From Bacteroidales bacterium (lineage in GTDB: Bacteria; Bacteroidota; Bacteroidia; Bacteroidales; VadinHA17), in NCBI GenBank assembly GCA_024762655.1, contig JANTHB010000006.1, positions 1 to 64,000 of the forward strand: DNA of 64,000 nucleotides, in the 5' to 3' direction. The position numbers and the translations under genes were made by a program. Shown one piece after another: positions 18,201 to 25,945 of this stretch; within the stretch, counting starts at the first letter, position 1, and the number at the start of each line of letters is the position of its first letter. The notes under the pieces were generated by a model. That model ran no database searches and was not told where the DNA came from. It saw only the letters and a program-made list of their open reading frames with translations.

Positions 18201-18479
18201 ACAGCCATCAACGGACCGCGTGTGAAAACTCCGCGAGCCTGGGTAACCCCGCCTACACTCAGACGCAGAATGGGCTTTATCTCCCGCGTATCCTACGGCT
18301 CACTGAATACCCCTACCGAAGCCCAGAAAATCCAGTACCGGATCGTATCTGAACGAATAAAACCGTTGATCCGTAAACTGGAAGAACTAAAACAAACAGA
18401 ACTGAAAGAGATCAACAAGGATCTGGATCAACTGGGTACCCCCCCGACACCGGGAAGATTGCCTAAAACAATTATCTGA
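15210..18479 (+). CDS. Secreted BNR/VPS10 (sortilin)-like beta-propeller protein, paralog 2
   Basis: 1089 aa with the same architecture as its upstream neighbour: signal peptide, lysine-rich linker (KKKTKAPAKKP), Asp-box propeller opening LRFRSVGPAVSSGRIADIAVNP (paralog 1 has LKWRSIGPAFASGRIADFAVNP), Ig-like segment (YLLFTIRDAKGQVVRRL..GINRVSWDLRF), helical C-terminus and a final TPGRLPKTII. Identity is spread over the whole length, so the pair arose by tandem duplication and diverged. With only 10 nt between them they are surely co-transcribed. Exported, possibly to the periplasm or outer surface; substrate unknown. No protease or sialidase catalytic motif is evident. Confidence 0.82.
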   Translation: MKKKVFYLLILAAVLSGFSANTVYGKKKTKAPAKKPVSALNASLVSGLRFRSVGPAVSSGRIADIAVNPKNHKEYFVGTASGGLWKTTNNGTTFTPVFDHEKVYSIGALAIDPENPFVIWAGTGENNSQRNLAYGNGVYKSTDGGKTWKNMGLKKSLHIGKIMIDPRTTKVVYVCAQGPVWGPGGERGLYKTTDGGKTWKAILTVSENTGITDMEMDPRNPDILYAAAHQRRRRVYTKIDGGPESALYKSEDAGKSWRKLTHGLPGGDVGRIGLALSTANPDVLYATIELPNNKGGFYRSNDRGESWQKQSSYIATSPQYYQEIYADLTDVNRIYAMDTRAMVSVDGGKTWRPLGERNKHVDNHALWIDPSDPVHLIEGCDGGIYESWDRGVTWIFRNNLPITQFYHVRVDDAEPFYNLYGGAQDNGCWAGPSRTLHTYTVNADWIPTNGGDGYVSMAEPGNPDIIYAESQYGGMVRYDRKSGQRLFIQPQPEKDEAYKWNWNTPFLISPHNKTTLYCAANKVFKSTDRGNSWKEISPDLTRRIDVNKLPVMGRIWGPDAIAKSVSTSPFGNIFSLAESPLQPGLIYAGTDDGLIQVTEDDGKNWTRYDHFPGVPDTTFVTYLLPSIHDVHTVFAAFDGRKNNDFNPYLLKSTDKGKTWKSISSDLPGNGTVYVIQEDHINPALLFAGTEFGVFFSNDAGKHWVQLKSGIPTIPMKDMTLQRRENDLVISTFGRGFYILDDYTPLRHLTPDVLDKEAYLFPVKDALSYIPAGSIYGQGELYFRARNPKPEAVFTYYLKKNYPTLRQIRKKAEAQARKSGKPIRYPTRAELLEEDHEVPPYLLFTIRDAKGQVVRRLKNNPSQGINRVSWDLRFAPDEPVSGENSYYAPAGPRVAPGTYSVSLEKVVRGKKTQLAGPVNFKVVLLENTSLPPAAPQVRADFNRQISLLSSTLDATLTSANDLLSQIKAIRKALLNTKAETDDVTGKVDHLEQEVTEVITAINGPRVKTPRAWVTPPTLRRRMGFISRVSYGSLNTPTEAQKIQYRIVSERIKPLIRKLEELKQTELKEINKDLDQLGTPPTPGRLPKTII

Positions 18480-18492
18480 ATCTGAAAAGATG

Positions 18493-18527
18493 AAAAAGAT
18501 GAGAGGGAATTCCTTCTCATCTTTTTT
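18493..18527 (+). terminator. Rho-independent terminator of the BNR pair
   Basis: AAAAAGATGAGAGGG-AATT-like loop-CCTTCTCATCTTTTTT forms a long stem with one mismatch and a T run, 13 nt after the stop of paralog 2. Confidence 0.85.
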
Positions 18528-18599
18528 CCTAAAATCAAAACAAAATACTTTTTATACCGTATAGATAAACAATTTTCATGAGCCACAAAACGTATATAA

Positions 18600-18631
18600 T
18601 TTGATTATTCATAAAAATTCATGTAAATTTG
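18600..18631 (+). promoter_or_regulatory. Bacteroidota promoter for the small lipoprotein/barrel pair
   Basis: TTTG at 18600-18603, a 20-nt spacer and TAAATTTG at 18624-18631 match the TTTG-N19/20-TAnnTTTG consensus. The lipoprotein ATG is 34 nt downstream of the -7 element. Confidence 0.75.
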
Positions 18632-18665
18632 TATTGAAGTATTACGCGTTTAAATTTTTGACAGT

Positions 18666-18791
18666 ATGAAGAAACTGATTGTTATAGCTGTTGTTACGTT
18701 GTTCCTGGCCGGGCTGTTTTCCGCTTGCAACAACCAAACCTGTCCCGCCTATGGCAGCGTTGACACGCAGCAGGTTGATTCCAACGGTTAG
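18666..18791 (+). CDS. Very small lipoprotein (41 aa)
   Basis: Too short for the ORF track. It encodes a Lys-rich start (MKKLIVIAV), a hydrophobic core and a clear lipobox LFSAC at about residues 16-20. Signal peptidase II cleavage would leave a mature lipopeptide of only about 22 residues starting CNNQTCPAYGSVD. A proper promoter precedes it, and a beta-barrel gene follows by 47 nt. Small Bacteroidota lipoproteins with a CPAY-type core are familiar to me, but I cannot name a function. The second Cys (TCPAY) could form a disulfide or bind a partner. The real coding sequence is supported by promoter spacing, lipobox and start codon. Confidence 0.7.
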   Translation: MKKLIVIAVVTLFLAGLFSACNNQTCPAYGSVDTQQVDSNG

Positions 18792-18838
18792 GCCCTGACT
18801 GGGGCTCCGTCGGGGTATGTTTTTAATGCGATAGTGTT

Positions 18839-19648
18839 ATGAAGAAAGTAATAGTTTTATTCACTTTCTTCCTTTTTTTTATTTTGAATGCCTCAGGGCA
18901 GGGAGAAATTGACGAACAGCAGAAGATTTTTTACCGGAACGAATCCACTTTTAACATTGCGTTGAATTCCACCGGCTTCGGGGGGGGATATCGTTACGGG
19001 AAACGGCTGAACTTTTTAAATAAGAGGCTCTACGAAATAGACTTCAACTATTTCAGACATCCCAAGGAAATAAAACTTTCCAATCCTTATTTCACCAACT
19101 CGCGTAGTTTTGTTTTCGGAAAAACCAACCTTTTTTTCAATTTCAGGGGAGGGTACGGGTTTCAGAGGGATATATTTAAAAAGATGGACCGGGGCGGGGT
19201 GGCCGTTCGTTATTTTTATTCTTTCGGACCGGTTCTGGGGTTTTACAAACCGGTCTATTATCTGGTACTGGATCCGGTATCCATGGATACATACATTCTG
19301 AAAGAGGCCAAGTTCGATCCCACCCAGCTTCATTCACCCAACGACATTTACGGACGTGCTTCTTTTTTCAAAGGATGGAATGAGATTCATTTTGTCCCCG
19401 GTCTTTTTGCCAAATTCGGATTTAATTTTGAATTCAGTAAGCTCGAGCCGGTAGTGCAAGCGCTCGAAGGAGGGATTGTTATTGATGCTTATCCCAAAAA
19501 GATACCGATCATGGCTACTGAAGATAACAAAAGCGTCTTTATTTCACTATATGCCAGTTACCGGTTCGGAAAAATCATTGACCGTTATTACAAAAAAGCG
19601 TACGAAAAAAATCAGAAAACCGGTCCGTCCTTCCAATATATCCCGTAA
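18839..19648 (+). CDS. Predicted outer-membrane beta-barrel protein of unknown function
   Basis: 269 aa with a signal peptide (about 1-21, ending NASGQG). The mature part alternates aromatic/hydrophobic with polar residues in strand-like segments (FNIALNSTGFGGGYRYG, INFYFRHP-like turns, KTNLFFNFRGGYGFQ, VAVRYFYSFGPVLGFY, SVFISLYASYRFGK), typical of a small barrel. I do not recognise a named family. It lies 47 nt behind the 41-aa lipoprotein and in the same direction, so the two probably form one transcript and might act together at the outer membrane. It is followed by repeat DNA and then GAPDH. Confidence 0.7.
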   Translation: MKKVIVLFTFFLFFILNASGQGEIDEQQKIFYRNESTFNIALNSTGFGGGYRYGKRLNFLNKRLYEIDFNYFRHPKEIKLSNPYFTNSRSFVFGKTNLFFNFRGGYGFQRDIFKKMDRGGVAVRYFYSFGPVLGFYKPVYYLVLDPVSMDTYILKEAKFDPTQLHSPNDIYGRASFFKGWNEIHFVPGLFAKFGFNFEFSKLEPVVQALEGGIVIDAYPKKIPIMATEDNKSVFISLYASYRFGKIIDRYYKKAYEKNQKTGPSFQYIP

Positions 19649-19877
19649 AACGCTGTTTATCTGCACTGTATCCAAATCATCCAATCTTTATATTTATCCC
19701 AAGTTCCGTAACAGAAAAGCCAAAGGGCTTTCTATTGCAGAACGACAAAGGATTTCATCTGTTTTGGCTTTTCACCAAAACAGTGAATTCCTAAGCCGGG
19801 ATTTACCCGGTACCCGACCGCAGGCGGGTACTAATAGAAGATTTTTTCGAAATCTCTATTGCGCAATCCGGGTTTAT
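19649..19877. repeat. Hairpin-rich intergenic region with dispersed repeat family B, copy 1
   Basis: The stretch CCCAAGTTCCGTAACAGAAA then AGCCAAAGGGCTTTCTAT (about 19698-19736) closely resembles 41927-41969 (CCCAAATTCCGCCATAGAAA, AGCCAAAAGGGTTTCTAT). It forms an AGAAAGCCC/GGCTTTTCT-type hairpin. Further small inverted repeats follow: AGATTTTTTCGAAATCT and GTACCCG..CGGGTAC. No gene is seen. Confidence 0.55.
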
Positions 19878-19908
19878 TTTGCCAGATAAAGATTATTCCC
19901 TATTTTTG
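19878..19908 (+). promoter_or_regulatory. Bacteroidota promoter for gap
   Basis: TTTG at 19878-19881, a 19-nt spacer and TATTTTTG at 19901-19908: a full match to the consensus, 41 nt before the GAPDH ATG. Confidence 0.8.
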
Positions 19909-19943
19909 TGTGATTTTTTTAACATCAAATTTTTTAAAAGTAA

Positions 19944-20954
<1,011 letters not shown>

Positions 20955-20987
20955 GATATTTTTTCTAAGATATTTCATTTGTTTACC

Positions 20988-21020
20988 AAAAAACGTCCAC
21001 CTGAAAGTGGACGTTTTTTT
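20988..21020 (+). terminator. Rho-independent terminator of gap
   Basis: AAACGTCCAC-CTGAAA-GTGGACGTTT with flanking A and T runs, about 35 nt after the gap stop. Just upstream, the string AAGATATTTTTTCTAAGATATTT repeats itself. Confidence 0.92.
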
Positions 21021-21079
21021 TATCCTGTTGACGGGATGTTTCATGATTATCCCGTTTTTTACAGCGTCAGGAAATCCAA

Positions 21080-21457
21080 CTATTCATAAACCGGGATTAC
21101 TTCAAAAGGGAGGTGCAGGGAGTCTCTGAAATGCTCTCCCAGCTCCATAATCGACTCGTCTCCTTCTTCGTAATACCATCTCAGGGTTACATGCTTCCCT
21201 TCTTCGATATATTTTTTAATGATCCTCAAGAGTTCCAGCAGATATTTTGACGACCCGCTGTTTACGTACTCCAACCTGAACTCGAATACGGGATTCTCTC
21301 CGTCATGGTCAAGATATTCCCTCACCCATGAAATTACGGGAAGAAAAATATCCTGTGCACTCTCCGGAATAGAACGCCCGGTGATCAAAAACGGTTTCCC
21401 CGCTTCCAGATGTATTTCCGGCGTCATAGCTGTCGGTTCTATGATCAAAGGCTCCAT
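21080..21457 (-). CDS. SiaC-family (DUF1987) regulatory phosphoprotein
   Basis: 125 aa, the normal length for DUF1987. Family pattern: the N-terminal IIEPTAMTPEIHLEAG..FLITGRSIPE, the central FRLEYVNSGSSKYLLELLRII and the C-terminal RWYYEEGDESIMELGEHF. In Pseudomonas, SiaC is a partner-switching, anti-anti-sigma-like protein that is phosphorylated by SiaB, dephosphorylated by SiaA, and activates the diguanylate cyclase SiaD. The NSGSSK segment corresponds to the phosphoacceptor region. No siaA/B/D homolog lies in this window, so its partners are unknown. It starts 19 nt beyond the permease stop, on the same strand. Confidence 0.82.
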   Translation of the reverse strand: MEPLIIEPTAMTPEIHLEAGKPFLITGRSIPESAQDIFLPVISWVREYLDHDGENPVFEFRLEYVNSGSSKYLLELLRIIKKYIEEGKHVTLRWYYEEGDESIMELGEHFRDSLHLPFEVIPVYE

Positions 21458-21476
21458 GACATAAAGATATTAATTT

Positions 21477-22721
21477 TTATTCATAACGCAATGCAACTAT
21501 CGGGTCGAGACGCGCAGCCCTGGAAGCCGGATAATATCCGGAAACGATACTTACCAGAAAACATAATGCCACCCCCAGAAGAATCCACAACCAAGGGATT
21601 ATAAAAGAGGTGTGTGTCAGCATAGATACTACGTTCCCGATAATGATCCCCAGGATAATACCCAGAATACCCCCCAGTTGTCCGATGAGTATTGCCTCGA
21701 ACAGAAATTGCATACGCACGGTGATACCCTTGGCACCCAGCGCCTTCCGTATCCCGATCTCGCGGGTGCGCTCCGTAACGGTCACCAGCATAATGTTCAT
21801 CAGTCCTATGGCGGCCCCGAAAAGGGTGATGATCCCTATGATCGTAGCAGCCAGAGTCACTTTTTTAATATTATCCAGCAGGATGGATACCAGATTGTCA
21901 CTTTTGGTAATGTTAAAATCCGTCTCATCCCGGACATCCAGTCCGCGAATAACCCTGAAATATCCCTCCGCCTCGCTTGCCATCACATCCAGCAATTTGG
22001 GATCGGGAGGCATCACCCCCACCTGAAAGGTCATATTAGGGCGGGAGAAATAATGCCTGACCGTGGTCACCGGCATGATGGTAATTCTGTCAAAGCCGCC
22101 GAAACTGGATCCTTTCTTCTTCAGAACACCGATAACCCTGAATTTCCCTCCGCCAATGGATACGATCTTGTCAACCGGATCGGTGCGCGGAAACAACTCT
22201 TCTTTCAGTTCAGCCCCGATAATTACGACATTACGGTTCATCTGCACATCCTGGACAGACAGATTCCGTCCGTAATCAAGCTCGGAACCCGAAGTAAATA
22301 AATAATTCTCGTCTCCTCCGATCACCCGGATATTGGGATTGGTCTTTTTGTCTTTGTATTTTACCGTTGCCGTTCCCGATGCAGTCACCGACACCGAGGA
22401 GAGACAGGGTAGCTTAAATTCCTTTTTAAACCTGGAAGCCTGCTGATACGTGATGCGGGCATGGTTTTTCTGACGGTATCGTTTATTTCCCACAACCACT
22501 GTCATCCCGCGGCTCTCGATCACGAAAGCATTGGCTCCCATAAAAGTGAACTGCTGCGTGATGGAGTGCTTGACCGACTCAATGGCGGTGAGGATACCGA
22601 CCAGGGCCATGATCCCGAAAGAAATGATAAAAATGGTCAGGACAGCACGTACTTTATTGGTCCGTATCGAATCGAATGAAATCTTCAGATTATCTTCTAA
22701 CAACCCGGTCTTTATCTTCAT
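21477..22721 (-). CDS. ABC transporter permease, MacB/FtsX type
   Basis: 414 aa. It has an N-terminal transmembrane helix (about 23-45), a periplasmic MacB_PCD domain (about 45-270) and a C-terminal FtsX domain with three helices (about 290-400) including the conserved [16 protein letters not shown] motif. Such type VII transporters move lipoproteins or small molecules, or transmit force across the periplasm, and need a LolD/MacB-type ATPase; none is adjacent, so the partner is encoded elsewhere. It lies upstream of the SiaC-like gene in the same direction and is divergent from aconitase. Confidence 0.9.
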   Translation of the reverse strand: MKIKTGLLEDNLKISFDSIRTNKVRAVLTIFIISFGIMALVGILTAIESVKHSITQQFTFMGANAFVIESRGMTVVVGNKRYRQKNHARITYQQASRFKKEFKLPCLSSVSVTASGTATVKYKDKKTNPNIRVIGGDENYLFTSGSELDYGRNLSVQDVQMNRNVVIIGAELKEELFPRTDPVDKIVSIGGGKFRVIGVLKKKGSSFGGFDRITIMPVTTVRHYFSRPNMTFQVGVMPPDPKLLDVMASEAEGYFRVIRGLDVRDETDFNITKSDNLVSILLDNIKKVTLAATIIGIITLFGAAIGLMNIMLVTVTERTREIGIRKALGAKGITVRMQFLFEAILIGQLGGILGIILGIIIGNVVSMLTHTSFIIPWLWILLGVALCFLVSIVSGYYPASRAARLDPIVALRYE

Positions 22722-22797
22722 TCCTTCACGATTTATTCAGATGCATTACAGAACCCCTAAAAATACACTTTTTTTTCACGGCACAAAATGACTTATC

Positions 22798-22828
22798 TTT
22801 GATTCCAGTCGGATTCTTAGTACTTTTG
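22798..22828 (+). promoter_or_regulatory. Bacteroidota promoter for aconitase
   Basis: TTTG at 22798-22801, a 19-nt spacer and TACTTTTG at 22821-22828; the aconitase ATG follows 35 nt later. Confidence 0.78.
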
Positions 22829-22863
22829 TCTTTCCAAACGTTTAACCATAAAAAATAATTGTC

Positions 22864-25131
22864 ATGGCTTTTGATATTGATATGATTCGTAAGGTTTATT
22901 CCACCTACGGAGACAAGATTGCCGCTGTTAGAAAGATTCTCAACAGGCCTTTAACGCTCACGGAAAAAATACTATACACACACCTTGCGGGGGATAAGAT
23001 CACCGCACCTTATACCCGGGGAAAAGATTATGTGGATTTTCATCCCGACCGGGTAGCCATGCAGGACGCCACGGCCCAGATGGCCTTACTGCAGTTTATG
23101 ATGGCCGGAAAAGACAAGGTAGCCGTACCCTCCTCCGTACACTGTGACCACCTGATCACTGCAAAAAAAGGAGCAGAAGAAGATCTTACCAATGCCAAAT
23201 ACACCAACCAGGAAGTATATGATTTTCTGGCTTCCGTATCCAATAAATACGGCATCGGCTTCTGGAAACCGGGGGCCGGGATCATCCATCAGGTTGTCCT
23301 GGAGAATTATGCTTTCCCCGGCGGGATGATGATCGGCACCGACTCGCACACGCCCAATGCAGGCGGGTTGGGAATGATCGCCATAGGCGTTGGCGGCGCC
23401 GACGCGGTGGATGTGATGGCAGACATGCCGTGGGAGCTGAAGTTCCCCAAAATTATTGGGATCAAACTGACCGGAAAACTTTCCGGATGGACCGCCCCCA
23501 AAGATGTAATTCTGAAAGTGGCCGATATTCTCACCGTAAAGGGAGGTACCGGTTATATCCTGGAGTATTTCGGAGAAGGCGCTCAGGCGCTCTCCGCCAC
23601 CGGCCGGGCTACAATCTGTAACATGGGCGCCGAAGTAGGTGCTACGACTTCCACATTCGGCTTTGACGAAAACACCGCCGAATATCTCCGGCAGACCCAC
23701 CGGGCAGACGTGGCAGCACTGGCTGAATCGGTCAAAGCACATCTCACGGGCGATCCGGAAGTATATGCCGACCCTGAAAAATACTTCGATCAGGTCATCG
23801 AGATCAATCTTTCGGAACTGGAGCCGGCCCTAAACGGTCCCTTCACTCCCGACCTGCGCACACCGGTATCGAAGATGGCCGAAACCGCCAAAAAGCATGA
23901 CTGGCCCCTCAACCTCGAAGCCGGCCTCATCGGGTCGTGCACCAACTCTTCCTACGAAGATATCACCCGGGCTGCCTCTATCGCCCGCCAGGCACTGGAA
24001 AAAGGCCTCACCCCCAAGGGAGAGATATACATAACCCCCGGGTCGGAACAGGTGCGTTACACAATGGAACGTGACGGACTGATCGAAGTATTTGAAAAAA
24101 TCGGCGGGATCATCCTGGCCAATGCCTGCGGCCCCTGTATAGGCCAGTGGGACCGTGAGGAGGTCCAAGACGGTCACCGCAACTCCATCGTCACCTCTTT
24201 TAACCGTAACTTTGCCAAACGCAACGATGGCAACCCCAACACCCATGCTTTTGTTGCATCTCCCGAAATGGTAATGACATACGCCATTGCCGGACGGCTT
24301 GACTTTGACCCGCTGCACGATACGCTCACCAACGACAAAGGCGAAGAAGTCCGTTTTGATGAACCCACAGGCATCGTCTTTCCCCCCAAAGGCTTTGAGG
24401 TAGATGACCCGGGCTATCTGGCGCCCGCCGAGGACGGCAGCAAAGTGGAAATCAAGGTTAAGCCCGACTCCGAGCGGTTGCAACTGCTTACGCCTTTCCC
24501 CGCCTGGGACGGAAAAGATTTCCAAGGACTGCATCTGCTGATCAAAGCCAAAGGCAAATGCACCACCGACCATATCTCCATGGCCGGACCGTGGTTGCGC
24601 TACCGCGGACACCTTGAGAATATCTCGCAGAACCTGCTGATCGGAGCGGTCAATTATTTCAATGAAAAAACCAACTCGGTAAAAAACCAGCTTACCGGAG
24701 AATACGTGCCGGTGCCTGAAGCCGCCAAAGCATACCGCGAAGCAGGCAAAGGCTCTATTATTATCGGGGATGAAAACTATGGCGAAGGCTCGTCACGTGA
24801 ACATGCAGCCATGGAACCCCGCTTTATGGGGGTGAAAGCAGTGCTGGTACGCTCCTTTGCCCGTATCCATGAGACCAACCTGAAAAAACAGGGCGTTCTG
24901 GCCATTACCTTTGCCGATCCGGCCGACTATGACAAGGTGCTGGAAGATGATACTTTTGACGTAACAGGTCTGAACGGCTTTGCTCCCGGCAAACCGCTTA
25001 CCGTGGTGATACATCACGCAGACGGTTCATCCGATAGCATCCAGGTCAATCATACCTATAACGAAAACCAGATCGAATGGTTCAAAGCCGGATCAGCCCT
25101 GAACCTGATCCGCAGGATGAATGCAAAATGA
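22864..25131 (+). CDS. acnA: Aconitate hydratase (mitochondrial-type)
   Basis: 755 aa, a TCA-cycle [4Fe-4S] enzyme isomerising citrate and isocitrate. Length and sequence resemble the mitochondrial aconitase group found in Bacteroidota rather than AcnB. The three cluster cysteines are in [13 protein letters not shown] (first) and [10 protein letters not shown] (second and third). Also visible are [11 protein letters not shown], the swivel-domain [15 protein letters not shown] substrate-binding loop and the C-terminal active-site-region segment [16 protein letters not shown]. It has its own promoter and a strong terminator. After the TGA, the same frame stays open for 24 codons to a TAA, which I regard as incidental. 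Confidence 0.97.
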   Translation: MAFDIDMIRKVYSTYGDKIAAVRKILNRPLTLTEKILYTHLAGDKITAPYTRGKDYVDFHPDRVAMQDATAQMALLQFMMAGKDKVAVPSSVHCDHLITAKKGAEEDLTNAKYTNQEVYDFLASVSNKYGIGFWKPGAGIIHQVVLENYAFPGGMMIGTDSHTPNAGGLGMIAIGVGGADAVDVMADMPWELKFPKIIGIKLTGKLSGWTAPKDVILKVADILTVKGGTGYILEYFGEGAQALSATGRATICNMGAEVGATTSTFGFDENTAEYLRQTHRADVAALAESVKAHLTGDPEVYADPEKYFDQVIEINLSELEPALNGPFTPDLRTPVSKMAETAKKHDWPLNLEAGLIGSCTNSSYEDITRAASIARQALEKGLTPKGEIYITPGSEQVRYTMERDGLIEVFEKIGGIILANACGPCIGQWDREEVQDGHRNSIVTSFNRNFAKRNDGNPNTHAFVASPEMVMTYAIAGRLDFDPLHDTLTNDKGEEVRFDEPTGIVFPPKGFEVDDPGYLAPAEDGSKVEIKVKPDSERLQLLTPFPAWDGKDFQGLHLLIKAKGKCTTDHISMAGPWLRYRGHLENISQNLLIGAVNYFNEKTNSVKNQLTGEYVPVPEAAKAYREAGKGSIIIGDENYGEGSSREHAAMEPRFMGVKAVLVRSFARIHETNLKKQGVLAITFADPADYDKVLEDDTFDVTGLNGFAPGKPLTVVIHHADGSSDSIQVNHTYNENQIEWFKAGSALNLIRRMNAK

Positions 25132-25220
25132 AGGTATACGTACCGGAATGACCTTCGCTGTGCTCCGGTGCAACCCAATGCCTTTCAGGAACTGAAGAAG
25201 ATATTCCGTAAAAACAAGTA

Positions 25221-25257
25221 AAAATATCTACGTAGGCGCCTACGTAGATTTTTTTTT
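25221..25257 (+). terminator. Palindromic terminator of aconitase
   Basis: A perfect 24-bp palindrome (25226-25249) with core CTACGTAGGCGCCTACGTAG is preceded by an A-rich stretch and followed by nine T: an ideal rho-independent terminator. The same 20-bp core occurs inside the acyl-CoA reductase coding sequence at 32694-32713. Confidence 0.85.
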
Positions 25258-25489
25258 GCTTACTCTTCCCGGTCCAGCAGGCGCTGCTCTCCCCGGAGGC
25301 CTCTGATACGGGTGGCGTCATACGTGATCTCCGGCATCCTGCTGCCGGCTCAAACGAATGATGATCGCTTTCAATAATTCCCGGTTTTTTCTGTATCCGT
25401 TATAACTCTTTATTTTTCAACAATATACAGGAGTTCGTCCTGTCAGATAATACCCACAAGTTGGCATCTTGTAAAAAAAACCTAAAGAT
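25258..25489. other. Intergenic region, possible decayed minus-strand fragment
   Basis: No intact gene. On the minus strand two adjoining short frames look protein-like (..YRKNRELLKAIIIRLSRQQ, then after a frame shift MPEITYDATRIRGLRG..RLLDREE and a stop at 25260-25262), which could be a degraded gene tail or chance. Both are too short to classify. Confidence 0.25.
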
Positions 25490-25524
25490 TTAGTTGTATA
25501 ACTAAAATATTAGTTGTATATTTG
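25490..25524 (+). promoter_or_regulatory. BlaI-type operator overlapping the promoter
   Basis: The palindrome TTAGTTGTATAACTAA (25490-25505) and a second half-site TTAGTTGTATA (25510-25520) start exactly 20 bp apart. The -7 element TATATTTG (25517-25524) overlaps the second site and the -33 region (GTTG, 25493-25496) lies in the first. BlaI/MecI repressors bind such dyads as dimers, so autoregulation of the downstream blaI-M56 operon is expected. Confidence 0.75.
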
Positions 25525-25567
25525 CGTTAGTAAGTTGATCACACCTTTAATTTTTAAACACAACATT

Positions 25568-25945
25568 ATGAAACTAACCCGGGCAGAAGAACAGATCATG
25601 CAGGTTTTATGGGAGCTGAAGGAGGCATTCGTGAAGGAGATCCTGGAGCAACTGGACGATCCCAGGCCTGCCTATAACACCGTTTCCACCATTGTGCGGA
25701 TCCTTGAGAAAAAAGGATTCGTCTCGCATCATGCCTATGGCAAATCGCACAAGTATTATCCGCTGGTCAGCAAAGAGGAATATACGCGTGCCCATATGAA
25801 GAATTTTGTAAAAAATTATTTCAGCAACTCTTTCGAGCAGATGGTCTCTTTCTTCGCCCGTGAAAAAGACATTGATCTGCGGGAGATGGAAGACATTATG
25901 AAGATCATGCAGGAAGAGATTAAAAAACAGAAAAAAGATGAATAG
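25568..25945 (+). CDS. blaI: BlaI/MecI/CopY-family transcriptional repressor
   Basis: 125 aa. The N-terminal winged helix (MKLTRAEEQIMQVLWELKEAFVKEI, then PAYNTVSTIVRILEKKGFVSHHAYGKSHKYYPLVS) is the standard BlaI DNA-binding domain; the C-terminal helices mediate dimerisation. The ORF track starts at 25514, but the added N-terminus (MYICVSKL..) overlaps the promoter -7 element, so the ATG at 25568 is chosen. It overlaps the M56 gene by 8 nt. In the classical system the M56 sensor inactivates BlaI; whether the signal here is a beta-lactam or envelope stress cannot be seen. Confidence 0.92.
   Translation: MKLTRAEEQIMQVLWELKEAFVKEILEQLDDPRPAYNTVSTIVRILEKKGFVSHHAYGKSHKYYPLVSKEEYTRAHMKNFVKNYFSNSFEQMVSFFAREKDIDLREMEDIMKIMQEEIKKQKKDE

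Noticed and set aside
25132-25203. In-frame read-through extension of aconitase past TGA (24 codons to TAA, ending QELKKIFRKNK)
   Set aside because: Aconitase already ends at its usual length and no recoding signal is evident; short open stretches are common by chance.
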